Source: Halomonas alkalisoli
GTDB taxonomy: Bacteria; Pseudomonadota; Gammaproteobacteria; Pseudomonadales; Halomonadaceae
NCBI RefSeq assembly: GCF_021412585.1
Contig: NZ_JAKCMI010000007.1
Location: forward strand, 20,218-84,217
Direction of reading: 5' to 3'
Length of the DNA: 64,000 bases
How positions within the stretch are numbered: position 1 is the stretch's first letter; every line of letters starts with the position of its first letter. The notes under the pieces are model-generated. The model searched no databases, was not told the origin of the DNA, and saw only the letters and a list, made by a program, of their open reading frames with translations. The position numbers and the translations under genes were made by a program. Positions 8,077-17,448 of this stretch are shown in pieces.

Positions 8077-10128
8077 TTATTCGTCGGCGGCGAATTCGAG
8101 CAGTACGTCGCCTTGGCCGACGGTGTCGCCGCCCTGGAAGTGGAAGTTTTCCACGTGGCCGTCGGCGGGGGCGGTCATGGTGTGTTCCATCTTCATGGCT
8201 TCCATGACCATCAGCGGCATGCCTTTCTCGACGCGCTGGCCGGGTTCGACGAGCAGTGCCACCACGGTGCCGTGCATGGGCGCGGTGAGGGTCGATTCGG
8301 CTTCGTGGTGGCCATGGTCGATGGCGTCGATGCGGCGCCAGAACAGCCGGGTTTCGCCGCGCGGGTCGACCATGACGACGACGTTGCCGTCGCGGCGTGC
8401 CTGCAGGCGGCGGCGGTGGCCGTTGAGGGTCACGGCGACGGCGTCGCCGGCCAGCGGTTGCAGGCTGGCGGTGAGGGTCTCGCCGCGGATGGTCAGGGTC
8501 CAGAGTGCCTCGCCGCTGTGGCGGGTGCCGTCGACCACCACCACGGTGTCGGCGTCTTCGCTGTCCTGCACGTGCGCCGGGTCGCATAGGGCGATGCGGA
8601 TGCTGTGCGGGGCGTTGAGGCGGAAGCCGTCGTGGCGGTCCCAGGGGGAGTCGCTTTCGCACTCGCGGGCGAGCTGGTTGAGGCCCACCAGGGCGGCGCC
8701 GGCGTACGCTTCGATGCTGTACTGCTTGGGGGCGAAGAGGGTGGCTTCGTTGCGCTCGATAAAGCGGGTATCGAGGTCGCAGGCCTTGAACGCCGGGTGG
8801 GTCGCCAGGCGCTGCAGGAAGGCGCGGTTGGTCACCACGCCCTGCACGTCCAGCGCGGCCAGGGCGCGGTTGAGGGTGGCGAGTGCCTGGTCGCGGTCGT
8901 CACCGTGGACGATCAGCTTGGCCAGCATCGGGTCGTAGTGCATGGACACGGCGTCGCCGGTCTCCACGCCGCTGTCCAGGCGCACGCGCGCAGGATCCAG
9001 GCCGGCGCCTTCCAGGTCCATGGCGAACTGGGTCAGCAGGCCGGTGGCGGGCAGGAAGTCCTGGTCCGGGTCTTCGGCGTAGAGCCGCGCCTCGAAGCTG
9101 TGGCCGGTGATGGTCAGCTCGTCCTGGGTGCAGGGCAGGGCTTCGCCCATGGCCACGCGCAGCTGCCACTCGACCAGGTCCTGGCCGGTGATCATCTCGG
9201 TGACGGGGTGCTCCACCTGCAGGCGGGTGTTCATCTCCATGAAGAAGAAGGAGCCGTCCGCATCCAGCAGGAACTCGACGGTGCCGGCGCCCACGTAGCC
9301 GATCTCCTTGGCTGCGCGCACGGCAGCGTCGCCCATCTCGCGGCGCAGTTCGGCGGTCATGCCGGGGGCGGGGGCTTCCTCGAGCACCTTCTGGTGGCGG
9401 CGCTGCACGGAGCAGTCGCGCTCGAACAGGTAGACGCCGTTGCCGTGGGAATCGCAGAACACCTGGACCTCGACGTGGCGCGGCTGGGTCAGGTACTTCT
9501 CGATCAGCATGCGGGTGTCGCCGAAGGCGGCCTGGGACTCGCGGCGGCAGCCGTCCAGCGCGGCCTGGAAGTCAGCGCCGGACTCGACCACGCGCATGCC
9601 CTTGCCGCCACCGCCGGCGCTGGCCTTGAGCAGCACCGGGTAGCCGATCTTGTCGGCCTCGGTCTTGAGCAGGGCGTCGTCCTGGTCGTTACCGTGGTAG
9701 CCCGGCACCAGCGGCACGCCGGCGTCAGCCATGCGCGCCTTGGCGGCGGACTTGTCGCCCATGGCGGCGATCGCCGAGGCGGGCGGGCCGACGAAGACGA
9801 TGCCGGCCTGGTCCAGTGCTTCGACGAAGCCGCCGTTCTCGGAGAGGAAGCCGTAGCCGGGGTGGATGGCGCCGGCGCCGGTGCGCTTGGCGGCTTCGAC
9901 CACGGCCTCGACCTTGAGGTAGCTGTCGCGGGCGGCGGCGGGGCCCAGGCGCACGGCCTCGTCGGCCTCGCGCACGTGGCGGGCGCTGGCGTCGGCGTCG
10001 GAATAGACGGCCACAGTGCGCAGGCCCATGGCGCGGGCGGTGCGCATGACGCGGCAGGCGATCTCGCCGCGGTTGGCCACCAGCAGGGTGTCGAACTGGC
10101 GGGTACGGGTGTGCGGTGTCTGGCTCAT
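8077..10128 (-). CDS. liuD: 3-methylcrotonyl-CoA carboxylase, biotin-containing alpha subunit, 683 aa
   Basis: Carries out the biotin carboxylase half reaction and holds the biotin for carboxylation of 3-methylcrotonyl-CoA in leucine breakdown. Domains in order: biotin carboxylase N-domain (LLVANRGEIACRV), ATP-grasp with the glycine loop KASAGGGGKGM, the carboxylase C-domain, a linker, and a C-terminal biotinyl domain with the acceptor motif VMEAMKMEH. Its start overlaps the liuC stop by 4 bp (ATGA), showing translational coupling with the crotonase; the transferase partner liuB lies just upstream of liuC. Confidence 0.95.
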   Translation of the reverse strand: MSQTPHTRTRQFDTLLVANRGEIACRVMRTARAMGLRTVAVYSDADASARHVREADEAVRLGPAAARDSYLKVEAVVEAAKRTGAGAIHPGYGFLSENGGFVEALDQAGIVFVGPPASAIAAMGDKSAAKARMADAGVPLVPGYHGNDQDDALLKTEADKIGYPVLLKASAGGGGKGMRVVESGADFQAALDGCRRESQAAFGDTRMLIEKYLTQPRHVEVQVFCDSHGNGVYLFERDCSVQRRHQKVLEEAPAPGMTAELRREMGDAAVRAAKEIGYVGAGTVEFLLDADGSFFFMEMNTRLQVEHPVTEMITGQDLVEWQLRVAMGEALPCTQDELTITGHSFEARLYAEDPDQDFLPATGLLTQFAMDLEGAGLDPARVRLDSGVETGDAVSMHYDPMLAKLIVHGDDRDQALATLNRALAALDVQGVVTNRAFLQRLATHPAFKACDLDTRFIERNEATLFAPKQYSIEAYAGAALVGLNQLARECESDSPWDRHDGFRLNAPHSIRIALCDPAHVQDSEDADTVVVVDGTRHSGEALWTLTIRGETLTASLQPLAGDAVAVTLNGHRRRLQARRDGNVVVMVDPRGETRLFWRRIDAIDHGHHEAESTLTAPMHGTVVALLVEPGQRVEKGMPLMVMEAMKMEHTMTAPADGHVENFHFQGGDTVGQGDVLLEFAADE

Positions 10129-10970
10129 GAGCGTCGCTCCGTGTCGGCTGACGTCTTGGTTGAAGCGGCGGTGTCGTCGACCCAGGCGGGGCGGCGCTTC
10201 TCGAAGAAACTGGATAGGCCTTCCTGCCCCTCGGCACTGACGCGCAGCTCGCTGATCACGCCGCAGGTGTGCTCGCGGGTGGCCTTGCTGTCGGGCTCCC
10301 GGGCGACCTCGAAGAGCAGCGCCTTGGTGGCGCGCTGGGCCTGGGGCGAGCCGCCGAGCAGGGTCTCGATCATGGCCTCGACGGCCTCGTCCAGCTCATC
10401 GAGACCGACCACCTGATGGCTCAGGCCGAGCGCCAGGCTGGTGGCGGCATCGACCACTTCGGCGGAGAGCGCGAAGCGGCGCATCTGGCGCGGACCGATG
10501 GCACGCTGCACGTAGGGGCTGATCACCGCGGGCGAGAGGCCGATCTTGACCTCGGAGAGGCAGAACTTGGCCTTGTCGGAGGCGATGACGATGTCACAGC
10601 AGGCGGCCAGGCCCACGGCGCCGCCGAAGGCTGCGCCTTGCACGCGGCAGATCGTGGGGCAGGGCAGGGTGTCGAGGCGGTGCATCAGCTGCGAGAGCTT
10701 GCGCGAATCGGCCAGGTTGCCCTCGAAGTCGTACTCGACCATGCGCTTCATCCAGTTCAGGTCGGCCCCGGCGGAGAAGCTCTTGCCCTCGGAGCCCAGC
10801 ACCACCAAGCGCACGTGGCCGTGGTGGGCGTCGTCGTGGAGGGTGTCGAGATGCGCGTTGAGCTCGGCGATCAGGCTGTCGTCGAAGGCGTTGTGCACCT
10901 CGGGACGGTTCAGCGTCAGCCGGGCGACGCCGCGCTCGTCGATCTGCAGTTCGGAATATGTCTGTGTCAT
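10125..10970 (-). CDS. liuC: methylglutaconyl-CoA hydratase (crotonase family), 281 aa
   Basis: Hydrates 3-methylglutaconyl-CoA to HMG-CoA. Crotonase features are LTLNRPEVHNAFDD, the oxyanion-hole loop FSAGADLNWM and the second loop AAFGGAVGLAACCDIV. The start at 10970 (MTQTYSEL) is chosen because it gives the usual family N-terminus, sits 7 bp after the liuB stop and has a TGAGG ribosome site. An open extension to 11021 would overlap liuB. It overlaps the downstream liuD by 4 bp. Confidence 0.93.
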   Translation of the reverse strand: MTQTYSELQIDERGVARLTLNRPEVHNAFDDSLIAELNAHLDTLHDDAHHGHVRLVVLGSEGKSFSAGADLNWMKRMVEYDFEGNLADSRKLSQLMHRLDTLPCPTICRVQGAAFGGAVGLAACCDIVIASDKAKFCLSEVKIGLSPAVISPYVQRAIGPRQMRRFALSAEVVDAATSLALGLSHQVVGLDELDEAVEAMIETLLGGSPQAQRATKALLFEVAREPDSKATREHTCGVISELRVSAEGQEGLSSFFEKRRPAWVDDTAASTKTSADTERRS

Positions 10971-10977
10971 AACGGCC

Positions 10978-12585
10978 TCACATCCGGAATACGCCGAACT
11001 TGGTTTCCTGCACTTCGGCATTCATGGCGGCGGCGAGCGACAGCCCCAGCACGTCGCGGGTCTGCAGCGGGTCGATCACGCCGTCGTCCCATAGCCGCGC
11101 GCTGGCGTAGTAGGGGTGGCCCTGGTGCTCGTACTGGTCGCGGGTGGGGGCCTTGAAGGCTTCCTCGTCCTCGGCGGACCATTCGCGGCCCTCGCGCTCG
11201 TGCTGGTCGCGCTTGACCTGGGCCAGCACGCCGGCGGCCTGTTCGCCGCCCATCACCGAGATGCGGGCATTGGGCCACATAAACAGCAGGTTGGGATCGT
11301 AGGCGCGGCCGCACATGCCGTAGTTGCCGGCGCCGAAGCTGCCGCCGATCAGCACGGTGAACTTGGGCACCTTGGCGCAGGCCACGGCGGTAACCAGCTT
11401 GGCGCCGTGCTTGGCGATGCCTTCGTGCTCGTACTTGGAGCCGACCATGAAGCCGGTGATGTTCTGCAGGAACACCAGCGGGATCTTGCGCTGGGCGCAG
11501 AGCTCGATGAAGTGCGCGCCCTTGACCGCGGATTCGGAGAACAGCACGCCGTTGTTGGCGACGATGCCCACCGGGTAGCCGTGGATATGAGCGAAGCCGG
11601 TCACCAGGGTGTCGCCGTAGTAGCGCTTGAACTCGTCGAAGTCGGAGTCGTCGACGATGCGGGCGATCACCTCGCGCACGTCGTAGGGCTTCTTGAGGTC
11701 GGTGCCGACGATGCCGTAGATTTCAGCGGGGTCGAGCCGCGGCGGCTTGGGCGCCTGCATCTTGAGCTGGCCGCGCTTCTGCCAGTTGAGTCGTGAGATG
11801 CAGCCGCGGGCGAGCTGCAGGGCGTGGGCGTCGTTCTCGGCGTAGTGGTCGGCCACGCCGCTCACCTTGCAGTGCACGTCGGCGCCGCCCAGGTCCTCGG
11901 CGCTGATGCTCTCGCCGGTGGCGGCCTTCACCAGCGGCGGGCCACCCAGGAAGATGGTGCCCTGCTGCTTGACGATGATCGACTCGTCGGCCATGGCCGG
12001 CACGTAGGCGCCGCCGGCGGTGCAGGAGCCCATCACCACGGCGATCTGCGGGATGCCTTCGGCGGAGAGGGTGGCCTGGTTATAGAAGATGCGGCCGAAG
12101 TGGTCGCGGTCGGGGAACACCTCGTCCTGGCTCGGCAGGTGGGCGCCGCCGGAGTCGACCAGGTAGATGCACGGCAGGCGGTGCTTGCGGGCGATCTCCT
12201 GGGCGCGGATGTGCTTCTTCACCGTCATCGGGAAGTAGGTGCCGCCCTTGACCGTGGCGTCGTTGGCGACGATCACGCACTCCACGCCAGAGACGCGGCC
12301 GATGCCGGTGACCACCCCGGCGGCGGGAATCGGGCTGTCATAGGTCTCGTGGGCCGCCAGCGCCGAGAACTCGAGGAAGGGCGAGCCTTCGTCGAGCAGG
12401 TTGTCGATGCGGTCGCGCACGAACAGCTTGCCGCGGGACTCGTGGCGGGTACGGGCCTTCTCGCCGCCGCCCTGGCTGATCGCCGCGGTCAGCTCGCGCA
12501 GTTTCATGACCTCGTGGCGCATCGACGCCTCGTTGGCCTGGAAGACATCGCTGCGTGGATTGATCTGGGTGTTCAGGATGCTCAT
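10978..12585 (-). CDS. liuB: 3-methylcrotonyl-CoA carboxylase, carboxyltransferase beta subunit, 535 aa
   Basis: Transfers the carboxyl group from biotin to 3-methylcrotonyl-CoA. It has the acyl-CoA carboxylase beta fold with [24 protein letters not shown] and the C-terminal [16 protein letters not shown] motif typical of MCC rather than propionyl-CoA carboxylase. Expected length. First gene of the tightly packed liuB-C-D block and separated from liuA by the 160-bp repeat array. Confidence 0.95.
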   Translation of the reverse strand: MSILNTQINPRSDVFQANEASMRHEVMKLRELTAAISQGGGEKARTRHESRGKLFVRDRIDNLLDEGSPFLEFSALAAHETYDSPIPAAGVVTGIGRVSGVECVIVANDATVKGGTYFPMTVKKHIRAQEIARKHRLPCIYLVDSGGAHLPSQDEVFPDRDHFGRIFYNQATLSAEGIPQIAVVMGSCTAGGAYVPAMADESIIVKQQGTIFLGGPPLVKAATGESISAEDLGGADVHCKVSGVADHYAENDAHALQLARGCISRLNWQKRGQLKMQAPKPPRLDPAEIYGIVGTDLKKPYDVREVIARIVDDSDFDEFKRYYGDTLVTGFAHIHGYPVGIVANNGVLFSESAVKGAHFIELCAQRKIPLVFLQNITGFMVGSKYEHEGIAKHGAKLVTAVACAKVPKFTVLIGGSFGAGNYGMCGRAYDPNLLFMWPNARISVMGGEQAAGVLAQVKRDQHEREGREWSAEDEEAFKAPTRDQYEHQGHPYYASARLWDDGVIDPLQTRDVLGLSLAAAMNAEVQETKFGVFRM

Positions 12586-12660
12586 GGAAAGATCCTTGCT
12601 GTTCGTCTTCGAAGCAGGGTAGTGCTTCGTGGGCGGTGCGTCTTTGATGGTTCTGTTGCC

Positions 12661-13027
12661 AAGGCGCCTTGCGGCGCCAGTCGCGATGCGGAGCAGCGCT
12701 CCAACAAGGCCGGCGCCCTCTGCACTGTAGGAGCAGCTTTAGCTCGCGACTGGAGGCTTAAAGCCTCCTGGCGGTGTTGCCCGATGTGGGTGATTACCGC
12801 CAACGTTGGTAGCCTCCGCCAAGGCGCCTGACGGCGCCAGTCGCGATGCGGAGCAGCGCTCCAACAAGGTCGGCTGCCTCTGCACTGTAGGAGCAGCTTT
12901 AGCTCGCGACTGGAGGCTGAAAGCCTCCCGGCGGTGTTGCCCGATGTGGGTGATTACCGCCAACGTTGGCAGCCTCCGCCAAGGCGCCTTGCGGCGCCAG
13001 TCGCGATGCGGAGCAGCGCTCCTACAG
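12661..13027. repeat. 160-bp tandem repeat array built from REP-type palindromes, 2.3 copies
   Basis: A unit starting AAGGCGCC begins at 12661, 12821 and 12981, i.e. an exact 160-bp period; copies differ at only a few positions and the third is cut after about 47 bp. Each unit contains two REP arms: GCGCCAGTCGCGATGCGGAG followed by CAGCGCTCC, and GTAGGAGCAGCTTTAGCTCG followed by CGACTGGAGGCT(t/g)AAAGCCTCC. The array fills most of the 500-bp gap between liuA and liuB; no gene is visible in that gap. Confidence 0.9.
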
Positions 13028-13083
13028 TGTCGTCGGTCGTCACGTATCACGAGATTCCGTGCCATCCGTCGTCGCTGCCACCC

Positions 13084-14253
13084 TTACCTAGATTCGTTGA
13101 AGATCTCGCGGCCGATCAGCATCCGACGGATCTCGCTGGTGCCGGCGCCGATTTCGTAGAGCTTGGCGTCGCGCAGCAGGCGTCCGGTCGGGTATTCGTT
13201 GATGTAGCCGTTACCGCCGAGCAGCTGGATCGAGTCCAGCGCCACCTGGGTGGCCTTCTCGGCGCAGTAGAGGATCACGCCGGCGGCGTCCTTCCTCGAC
13301 GTCTGGCCGCGGTCGCAGCCGGCGGCCACGGCGTAGAGATAGGCGCGGCAGGCGTTCAGCGTGGTGTACATGTCGGCGATCTTGCCCTGCACCAGCTGGA
13401 ATTCGCCGATGGCCTGGTCGAACTGCTTACGCTCGTGGATGTAGGGCACCACGATGTCCATGGCCGCCTGCATGATGCCGATGGGGCCGGCGGCGAGCAC
13501 GGTGCGCTCGTAGTCCAGGCCGCTCATCAGTACCTTGACGCCGCGGTTCAGCTCGCCGAGCACGTTCTCGACGGGCACTTCGCAGTCCTGGAACACCAGC
13601 TCGCAGGTGTTGGAGCCACGCATGCCGAGCTTGTCGAGCTTCTGGGCGGTGGTGAAGCCGGGCATGTCCTTCTCGATGATGAAGGCGGTGATGCCCTTGG
13701 AGCCAGCGTCCGGGTCAGTCTTGGCGTAGACCACCAGCACATCGGCGTCGGGGCCGTTGGTGATCCACATCTTGTTGCCGTTGAGGACGAAGTGGTCGCC
13801 CTCCTTGCGCGCGCGCAGCTTCATGGAGACCACGTCGGAGCCGGCGCCCGGCTCTGACATGGCCAGTGCGCCGACATGCTCGCCGGTCATCAGCTTGGGC
13901 AGGTACTTGGCCTTCTGCTCGGCACTGGCATTGATCTTGAGCTGGTTGACGCAGAGGTTGGAGTGCGCGCCGTAGGAGAGACCCACCGAGGCACTGGCCC
14001 GGGAGATCTCTTCCATGGCGATGCAGTGCGCCAGGTAGCCCATGCCGGTGCCGCCGTCCTCTTCCGAGACGGTGATGCCCAGCAGCCCCATGTCGCCGAA
14101 TTTCTGCCACAGGTCGTTGGGGAACTCGTTCTTCTCGTCGATCTCGGCGGCGCGCGGGGCGATCTCGTCGCGGGCGAAGGCGTTGACCTGATCGCGCAGC
14201 ATGTTCAGTTCATCGTCGAGGCCGAAGTCGAGGGGCTTGTAGGGCGTGAGCAT
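13084..14253 (-). CDS. liuA: isovaleryl-CoA dehydrogenase, 389 aa
   Basis: FAD enzyme oxidising isovaleryl-CoA to 3-methylcrotonyl-CoA, the first committed step of the Liu pathway. Acyl-CoA dehydrogenase motifs are [23 protein letters not shown], and [29 protein letters not shown] split over the C-terminal domain; the [12 protein letters not shown] region is typical of the isovaleryl-CoA subgroup. It is the promoter-proximal gene of the pathway, with a candidate LiuR operator 105 bp upstream. No liuR gene lies next to it, which is unusual. Confidence 0.94.
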   Translation of the reverse strand: MLTPYKPLDFGLDDELNMLRDQVNAFARDEIAPRAAEIDEKNEFPNDLWQKFGDMGLLGITVSEEDGGTGMGYLAHCIAMEEISRASASVGLSYGAHSNLCVNQLKINASAEQKAKYLPKLMTGEHVGALAMSEPGAGSDVVSMKLRARKEGDHFVLNGNKMWITNGPDADVLVVYAKTDPDAGSKGITAFIIEKDMPGFTTAQKLDKLGMRGSNTCELVFQDCEVPVENVLGELNRGVKVLMSGLDYERTVLAAGPIGIMQAAMDIVVPYIHERKQFDQAIGEFQLVQGKIADMYTTLNACRAYLYAVAAGCDRGQTSRKDAAGVILYCAEKATQVALDSIQLLGGNGYINEYPTGRLLRDAKLYEIGAGTSEIRRMLIGREIFNESR

Positions 14254-14357
14254 GGGCGGAACTCCCTTTTACTGTCGGTATGGCGGCTATCAGGTTGTGC
14301 GAGGTGAAGGGCACAGAGTCGCCTCGCATCTTGGAATGGCTACAAGACTAGGCCAGG

Positions 14358-14373
14358 TTGACGTTAACGTAAA
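14358..14373 (-). promoter_or_regulatory. candidate LiuR operator upstream of liuA
   Basis: The 16-bp element ttgACGTTAACGTaaa has a perfect 10-bp palindromic core and one mismatch over the full length. MerR-family LiuR sites in proteobacteria have an ACGTTAACGT-like centre placed in long-spacer promoters of liu genes. The position (about 105 bp before liuA) and the absence of any other strong palindrome support the call. The regulator gene itself is not in the window. Confidence 0.55.
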
Positions 14374-14506
14374 GTGCAAGCGAGGCGGCTGCGACGAATG
14401 TCGAAGAAACCACGCTGTAATAAACGATCCCTGATAAACGACGAGGGAAGAAACGGCGTGGAAAGAATTGAGGTTGAGAGTGCAAGACTGGCAGAAGGGT
14501 GGGATT

Positions 14507-14535
14507 GGCGCCACCGACCCTGGGCCGGTGGCGCC
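14507..14535 (-). terminator. hairpin after the SbtA-like gene
   Basis: A 10-bp perfect stem (ggcgccaccg / cggtggcgcc) begins 11 bp past the stop codon of the permease. No U-run follows on the minus strand, so it may be a weak terminator or an mRNA-stabilising hairpin. Confidence 0.5.
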
Positions 14536-14545
14536 TGGGCATGGT

Positions 14546-15484
14546 TCAGCCCAGCCACAGCGCCAGCTGGTGATAGAGGGGGATGCCGACGATCACGTTC
14601 AGCGGGAAGGTGAAGCCGAGCGCGGCCAACATGGCCAGGCCAATGTTGGCCTCGGGAATGGCGTTGCGCATGGCAGCCGGCGCGGCGATGTAGGAGGCGC
14701 TGGCGGCAAGCGCCGTCAGGATCAGCAGGGAGCCGCTGGGAAGCCCCAGTGCCAGGCCGACCGCCAGGCCGGCCAGTGACAGGACGAACGGCGCCACCAG
14801 GGCGAAGGTGAGCAGCCGCCAGTGGAACCAGGGGATGGGGCGCAGGGTTTCGGCCGCGGTCAGGCCCATCTGCAGCAGGAACAGCGCCAGCACCGCATGG
14901 AAGGCGCCGGTGAACAGCTCGGTGACGTTGGCGCCCTGCATGGGGCCATACATGGCACCGATCACCGCGCCGCCGGCCAGCAGGATCACCCCCCGGTTGG
15001 TCAGGGTCTCGTGCCAGATGCCCTGCAGCGCTTCGCCGGAGTCGCTGCCCTTGTAGCGGCGAAAGAGGGCGATGGCCACCATGATCGCCGGCAGTTCCAT
15101 CATCACCAGGTAGAGCGTGACCTCGGCGCCGATGGGTAGGCCGCGGCCTTCGGCGAAGGCCAGGGCCACGGCGAAGGTGCCGGCGCTGACCGAGCCGTAG
15201 TGGGCGGCGATGCTGGCGCTATCGGCAGGCGAGAGGCGAACCAGGCGACGCAGCACCGGCATCAGGACAAGCGGGATCACCGCCCCCAGGGCGGCGACCG
15301 CGAGCAGTTCCGGCACCAGCGACCAGCGCAGGTTGCCGTAGAGCGCCATGCCGCCCTTGAGGCCGATGGTCAGCATCAGCAGCAGGCTCAAGGTGTCGTA
15401 GGCGGCCTTGGGGATGTTCAGGTCGGACTTGACGATACCGGCGAGCAGGCCGAGCAGAAAGAACATCACGACGATGTCTGGCAT
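14546..15484 (-). CDS. sbtA: SbtA-like sodium-dependent bicarbonate permease, 312 aa
   Basis: Predicted inner-membrane permease of the SbtA/DUF897 family, which imports bicarbonate with sodium. About ten hydrophobic segments span the protein. Family blocks are the N-terminal FFLLGLLAGIVKSDL, LMLTIGLKGG, AAHYGSVSAGTFAVA in the middle, and SASYIAAPAAMRNAIPEAN near the C-terminus, consistent with two inverted five-helix repeats. It is transcribed divergently from a LysR regulator of the CbbR/CmpR type, an arrangement that suggests control by inorganic-carbon status. In a heterotroph it could feed the biotin-dependent carboxylases nearby, but that link is inference. Confidence 0.85.
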   Translation of the reverse strand: MPDIVVMFFLLGLLAGIVKSDLNIPKAAYDTLSLLLMLTIGLKGGMALYGNLRWSLVPELLAVAALGAVIPLVLMPVLRRLVRLSPADSASIAAHYGSVSAGTFAVALAFAEGRGLPIGAEVTLYLVMMELPAIMVAIALFRRYKGSDSGEALQGIWHETLTNRGVILLAGGAVIGAMYGPMQGANVTELFTGAFHAVLALFLLQMGLTAAETLRPIPWFHWRLLTFALVAPFVLSLAGLAVGLALGLPSGSLLILTALAASASYIAAPAAMRNAIPEANIGLAMLAALGFTFPLNVIVGIPLYHQLALWLG

Positions 15485-15617
15485 AGGTCTCTCTTCTTCT
15501 GGAGTCGCAGTGGCAGGGTAGTCGCGGATTGTGAGGAGTGCGTGATATTGATTCCAATTGAATATCCATCAATTTAGCATAGATAATTATCTATATGATC
15601 CGCCGTGGAGCCGTGTC

Positions 15618-16577
15618 ATGAACGTGCGTCACCTGACGTTTCGTCTACTGCAGGTGTATGTGGCCGTGGTGCGCAGCGGCTCGGTCAGCGAGGCCGCTCG
15701 GCAGCTCCACCTGACCCAGCCGACCGTTTCGCAGCAGCTCAAGCGGCTGGGCGAGGCGGTGGGGGAGCCGCTGCTGGAGAGCCGTCGCGGCCGCCTGGTA
15801 ACCACCGAGGCCGGCACCGAACTCTACCGCGCCAGCCGGGAAGTGCTCGACCGCTTCGACGACTTCGAGGATTACCTGGTTGCCCTGCGGGGCGGTGAAA
15901 GGGGGCGCTTCAGCATCGCCCTGGTCAATACGGCGCAGTACGTGTTGCCCCGTCTGTTGGGGCCTTACAGCCAGTCGTTTCCCGAGGTCGACGTGACGCT
16001 GCATATCGGCAACCGCCGCCAGATGCTGACTCGCTTCGAGCGTCAGGATGACGATCTCTATGTTTTCAGCCATCCACCCTCGCTGGCCCATGCCCTGGCT
16101 GGCCGCTTCCTGCGCAATCCGCTGGTGGTGATCGCCCCGCGGGGGCATGCCTTGGCCACCCGAGAGCGCGTTGCCATGAGCGAGCTGCTGGCGGAGCGTT
16201 TCCTGCTGCGCGAGCCGGGTTCTGCCACCCGCATGCTGTTCGAGAGCTGGCTGCAGGAGCAGGGGCTGTCACTTGGCGCGACCCTGCAGATGGCCAGTAA
16301 CGAGGCGATTCGCGTGGGGGTGGCGTCGGGCATGGGGCTCGCGGTGCTCTCCGAGCATGTGTTGCCGCCGGAGCATCCCGACCTGGTGATCCTGCCGGTG
16401 GAAGGGTGGCCCATCGAGAGCCACTGGCAGTTTATCGTGCGCCGGGACCGGCGACTGCCCCACGCCGCGCTGGGCTTCCTGACGTTCGCCCAGGGCCACC
16501 TGGGCGAGTGCGTGGAGGCGCGCTTCATCTCCAACGAGCTGGGGGCGATGCTGGCGGGGTTGGGGTCAGGAACTTAA
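15618..16577 (+). CDS. LysR-family regulator (CbbR/CmpR-like), 319 aa
   Basis: N-terminal winged helix-turn-helix (VRSGSVSEAARQLHLTQPTVSQQLKRL) followed by a LysR effector-binding domain. Start ATG 15618 is chosen because it gives the canonical MNVRHLTFRLLQVYVAV beginning; an in-frame upstream extension to 15558 is AT-rich and looks like promoter. Divergent from the SbtA-like permease with ~130 bp between them, so it probably controls that gene and itself. The 3' end overlaps the convergent tupA gene by 4 bp. Confidence 0.88.
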   Translation: MNVRHLTFRLLQVYVAVVRSGSVSEAARQLHLTQPTVSQQLKRLGEAVGEPLLESRRGRLVTTEAGTELYRASREVLDRFDDFEDYLVALRGGERGRFSIALVNTAQYVLPRLLGPYSQSFPEVDVTLHIGNRRQMLTRFERQDDDLYVFSHPPSLAHALAGRFLRNPLVVIAPRGHALATRERVAMSELLAERFLLREPGSATRMLFESWLQEQGLSLGATLQMASNEAIRVGVASGMGLAVLSEHVLPPEHPDLVILPVEGWPIESHWQFIVRRDRRLPHAALGFLTFAQGHLGECVEARFISNELGAMLAGLGSGT

Positions 16578-17404
16578 GGTGCGTCGGCGGCGTTGGGCTG
16601 ACTGTTGGGAAAGAACAGCTGCTCGCCGTTGACCCGGAAGTCGGCGATCGCCTGCTGGCCAGCCTCGGAGAGCAGCCACTCATGCCACTGCGCGGCGAGG
16701 TCGTGCTTGAGGTGGGGATGGCGCTCGGGGGCGATTCGCACGCTGCCGTACTGGTTGAACAGCGCCTCGTCGCCCTCGAAGAGCAGCGTGAGATCCTGGC
16801 GATTCCTGAAGGCGACCCAGGTGGCGCGATCCGTGAAAACATAGGCATCCATGGCGGCGGCGGTATTGAGGGTGGCGCCCATGCCGCTGCCGAGTTCGCG
16901 GTACCAGGGGGATGCGGGGGCGATCCCTGCCGCCTTCCAGAGGCGCTGTTCGGCACGGTGGGTGCCGCTGTCGTCCCCGCGGGAGGTGAAGGGGGCTTCA
17001 GCCGCACCGATACGAGCGAAGGCCTCGTTGACGTCATCGGCTTCGGCAATGCCTGCCGGATCGCCGGCCGGGCCGACGAGCACGAAGTCGTTATACATGA
17101 CGTCGGCGCGTTCGCTGCCATGGCCCTCGGCGACGAAGCGCGCCTCGCCTTCGGTGTCGTGCACCAGCAGGCTGTCGACATCGCCGCGGCGGGCGATCTC
17201 GAAGGCCTGGCCGGTGCCCACGGCCACGACGCGCACCTCGATGCCGGTGGCCTCGGTGAACGCGGGAATGATGGCGCCGAACAGGCCCGAGTTCTCGGTG
17301 GAGGTGGTAGAGGCCAGGGTGATATGGCCGATGCCCTGGGCGGTGGCGGGAAGCGACAGCCCCATCAGGGCGAGTGCGGCAAGGATGAGTCCGGCTTTGG
17401 GCAT
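16574..17404 (-). CDS. tupA: tungstate-type ABC transporter substrate-binding protein, 276 aa
   Basis: Periplasmic binding protein for an oxyanion, most likely tungstate. The signal peptide (LILAALALMGLSLPATAQ) is followed by the TupA signature STTSTENSGL and by motifs such as GTGQAF, DSLLVHD, FVLVGPAGDPAGI and SRGDDSGTH. ATG 17404 is preferred over the farther upstream start because it begins the signal peptide. It is the last gene of the tupB-tupC-tupA run. Molybdate or another oxyanion cannot be excluded from sequence alone. Confidence 0.87.
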   Translation of the reverse strand: MPKAGLILAALALMGLSLPATAQGIGHITLASTTSTENSGLFGAIIPAFTEATGIEVRVVAVGTGQAFEIARRGDVDSLLVHDTEGEARFVAEGHGSERADVMYNDFVLVGPAGDPAGIAEADDVNEAFARIGAAEAPFTSRGDDSGTHRAEQRLWKAAGIAPASPWYRELGSGMGATLNTAAAMDAYVFTDRATWVAFRNRQDLTLLFEGDEALFNQYGSVRIAPERHPHLKHDLAAQWHEWLLSEAGQQAIADFRVNGEQLFFPNSQPNAADAP

Positions 17405-17448
17405 CCTGTCTTCCTCCTGGTGGTGGTCATCCGAGGTGGTCATCCGAG

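Noticed and set aside
8605..10416. Long plus-strand open frame opposite liuD and liuC
   Set aside because: It is the antisense of the carboxylase/crotonase genes, rich in Gly/Ala/His from codon-position bias, with no recognisable domain.
12661..13027. CRISPR array
   Set aside because: The repeats are 160 bp units in tandem without spacers, and no cas genes are near; they are REP-type repeats.
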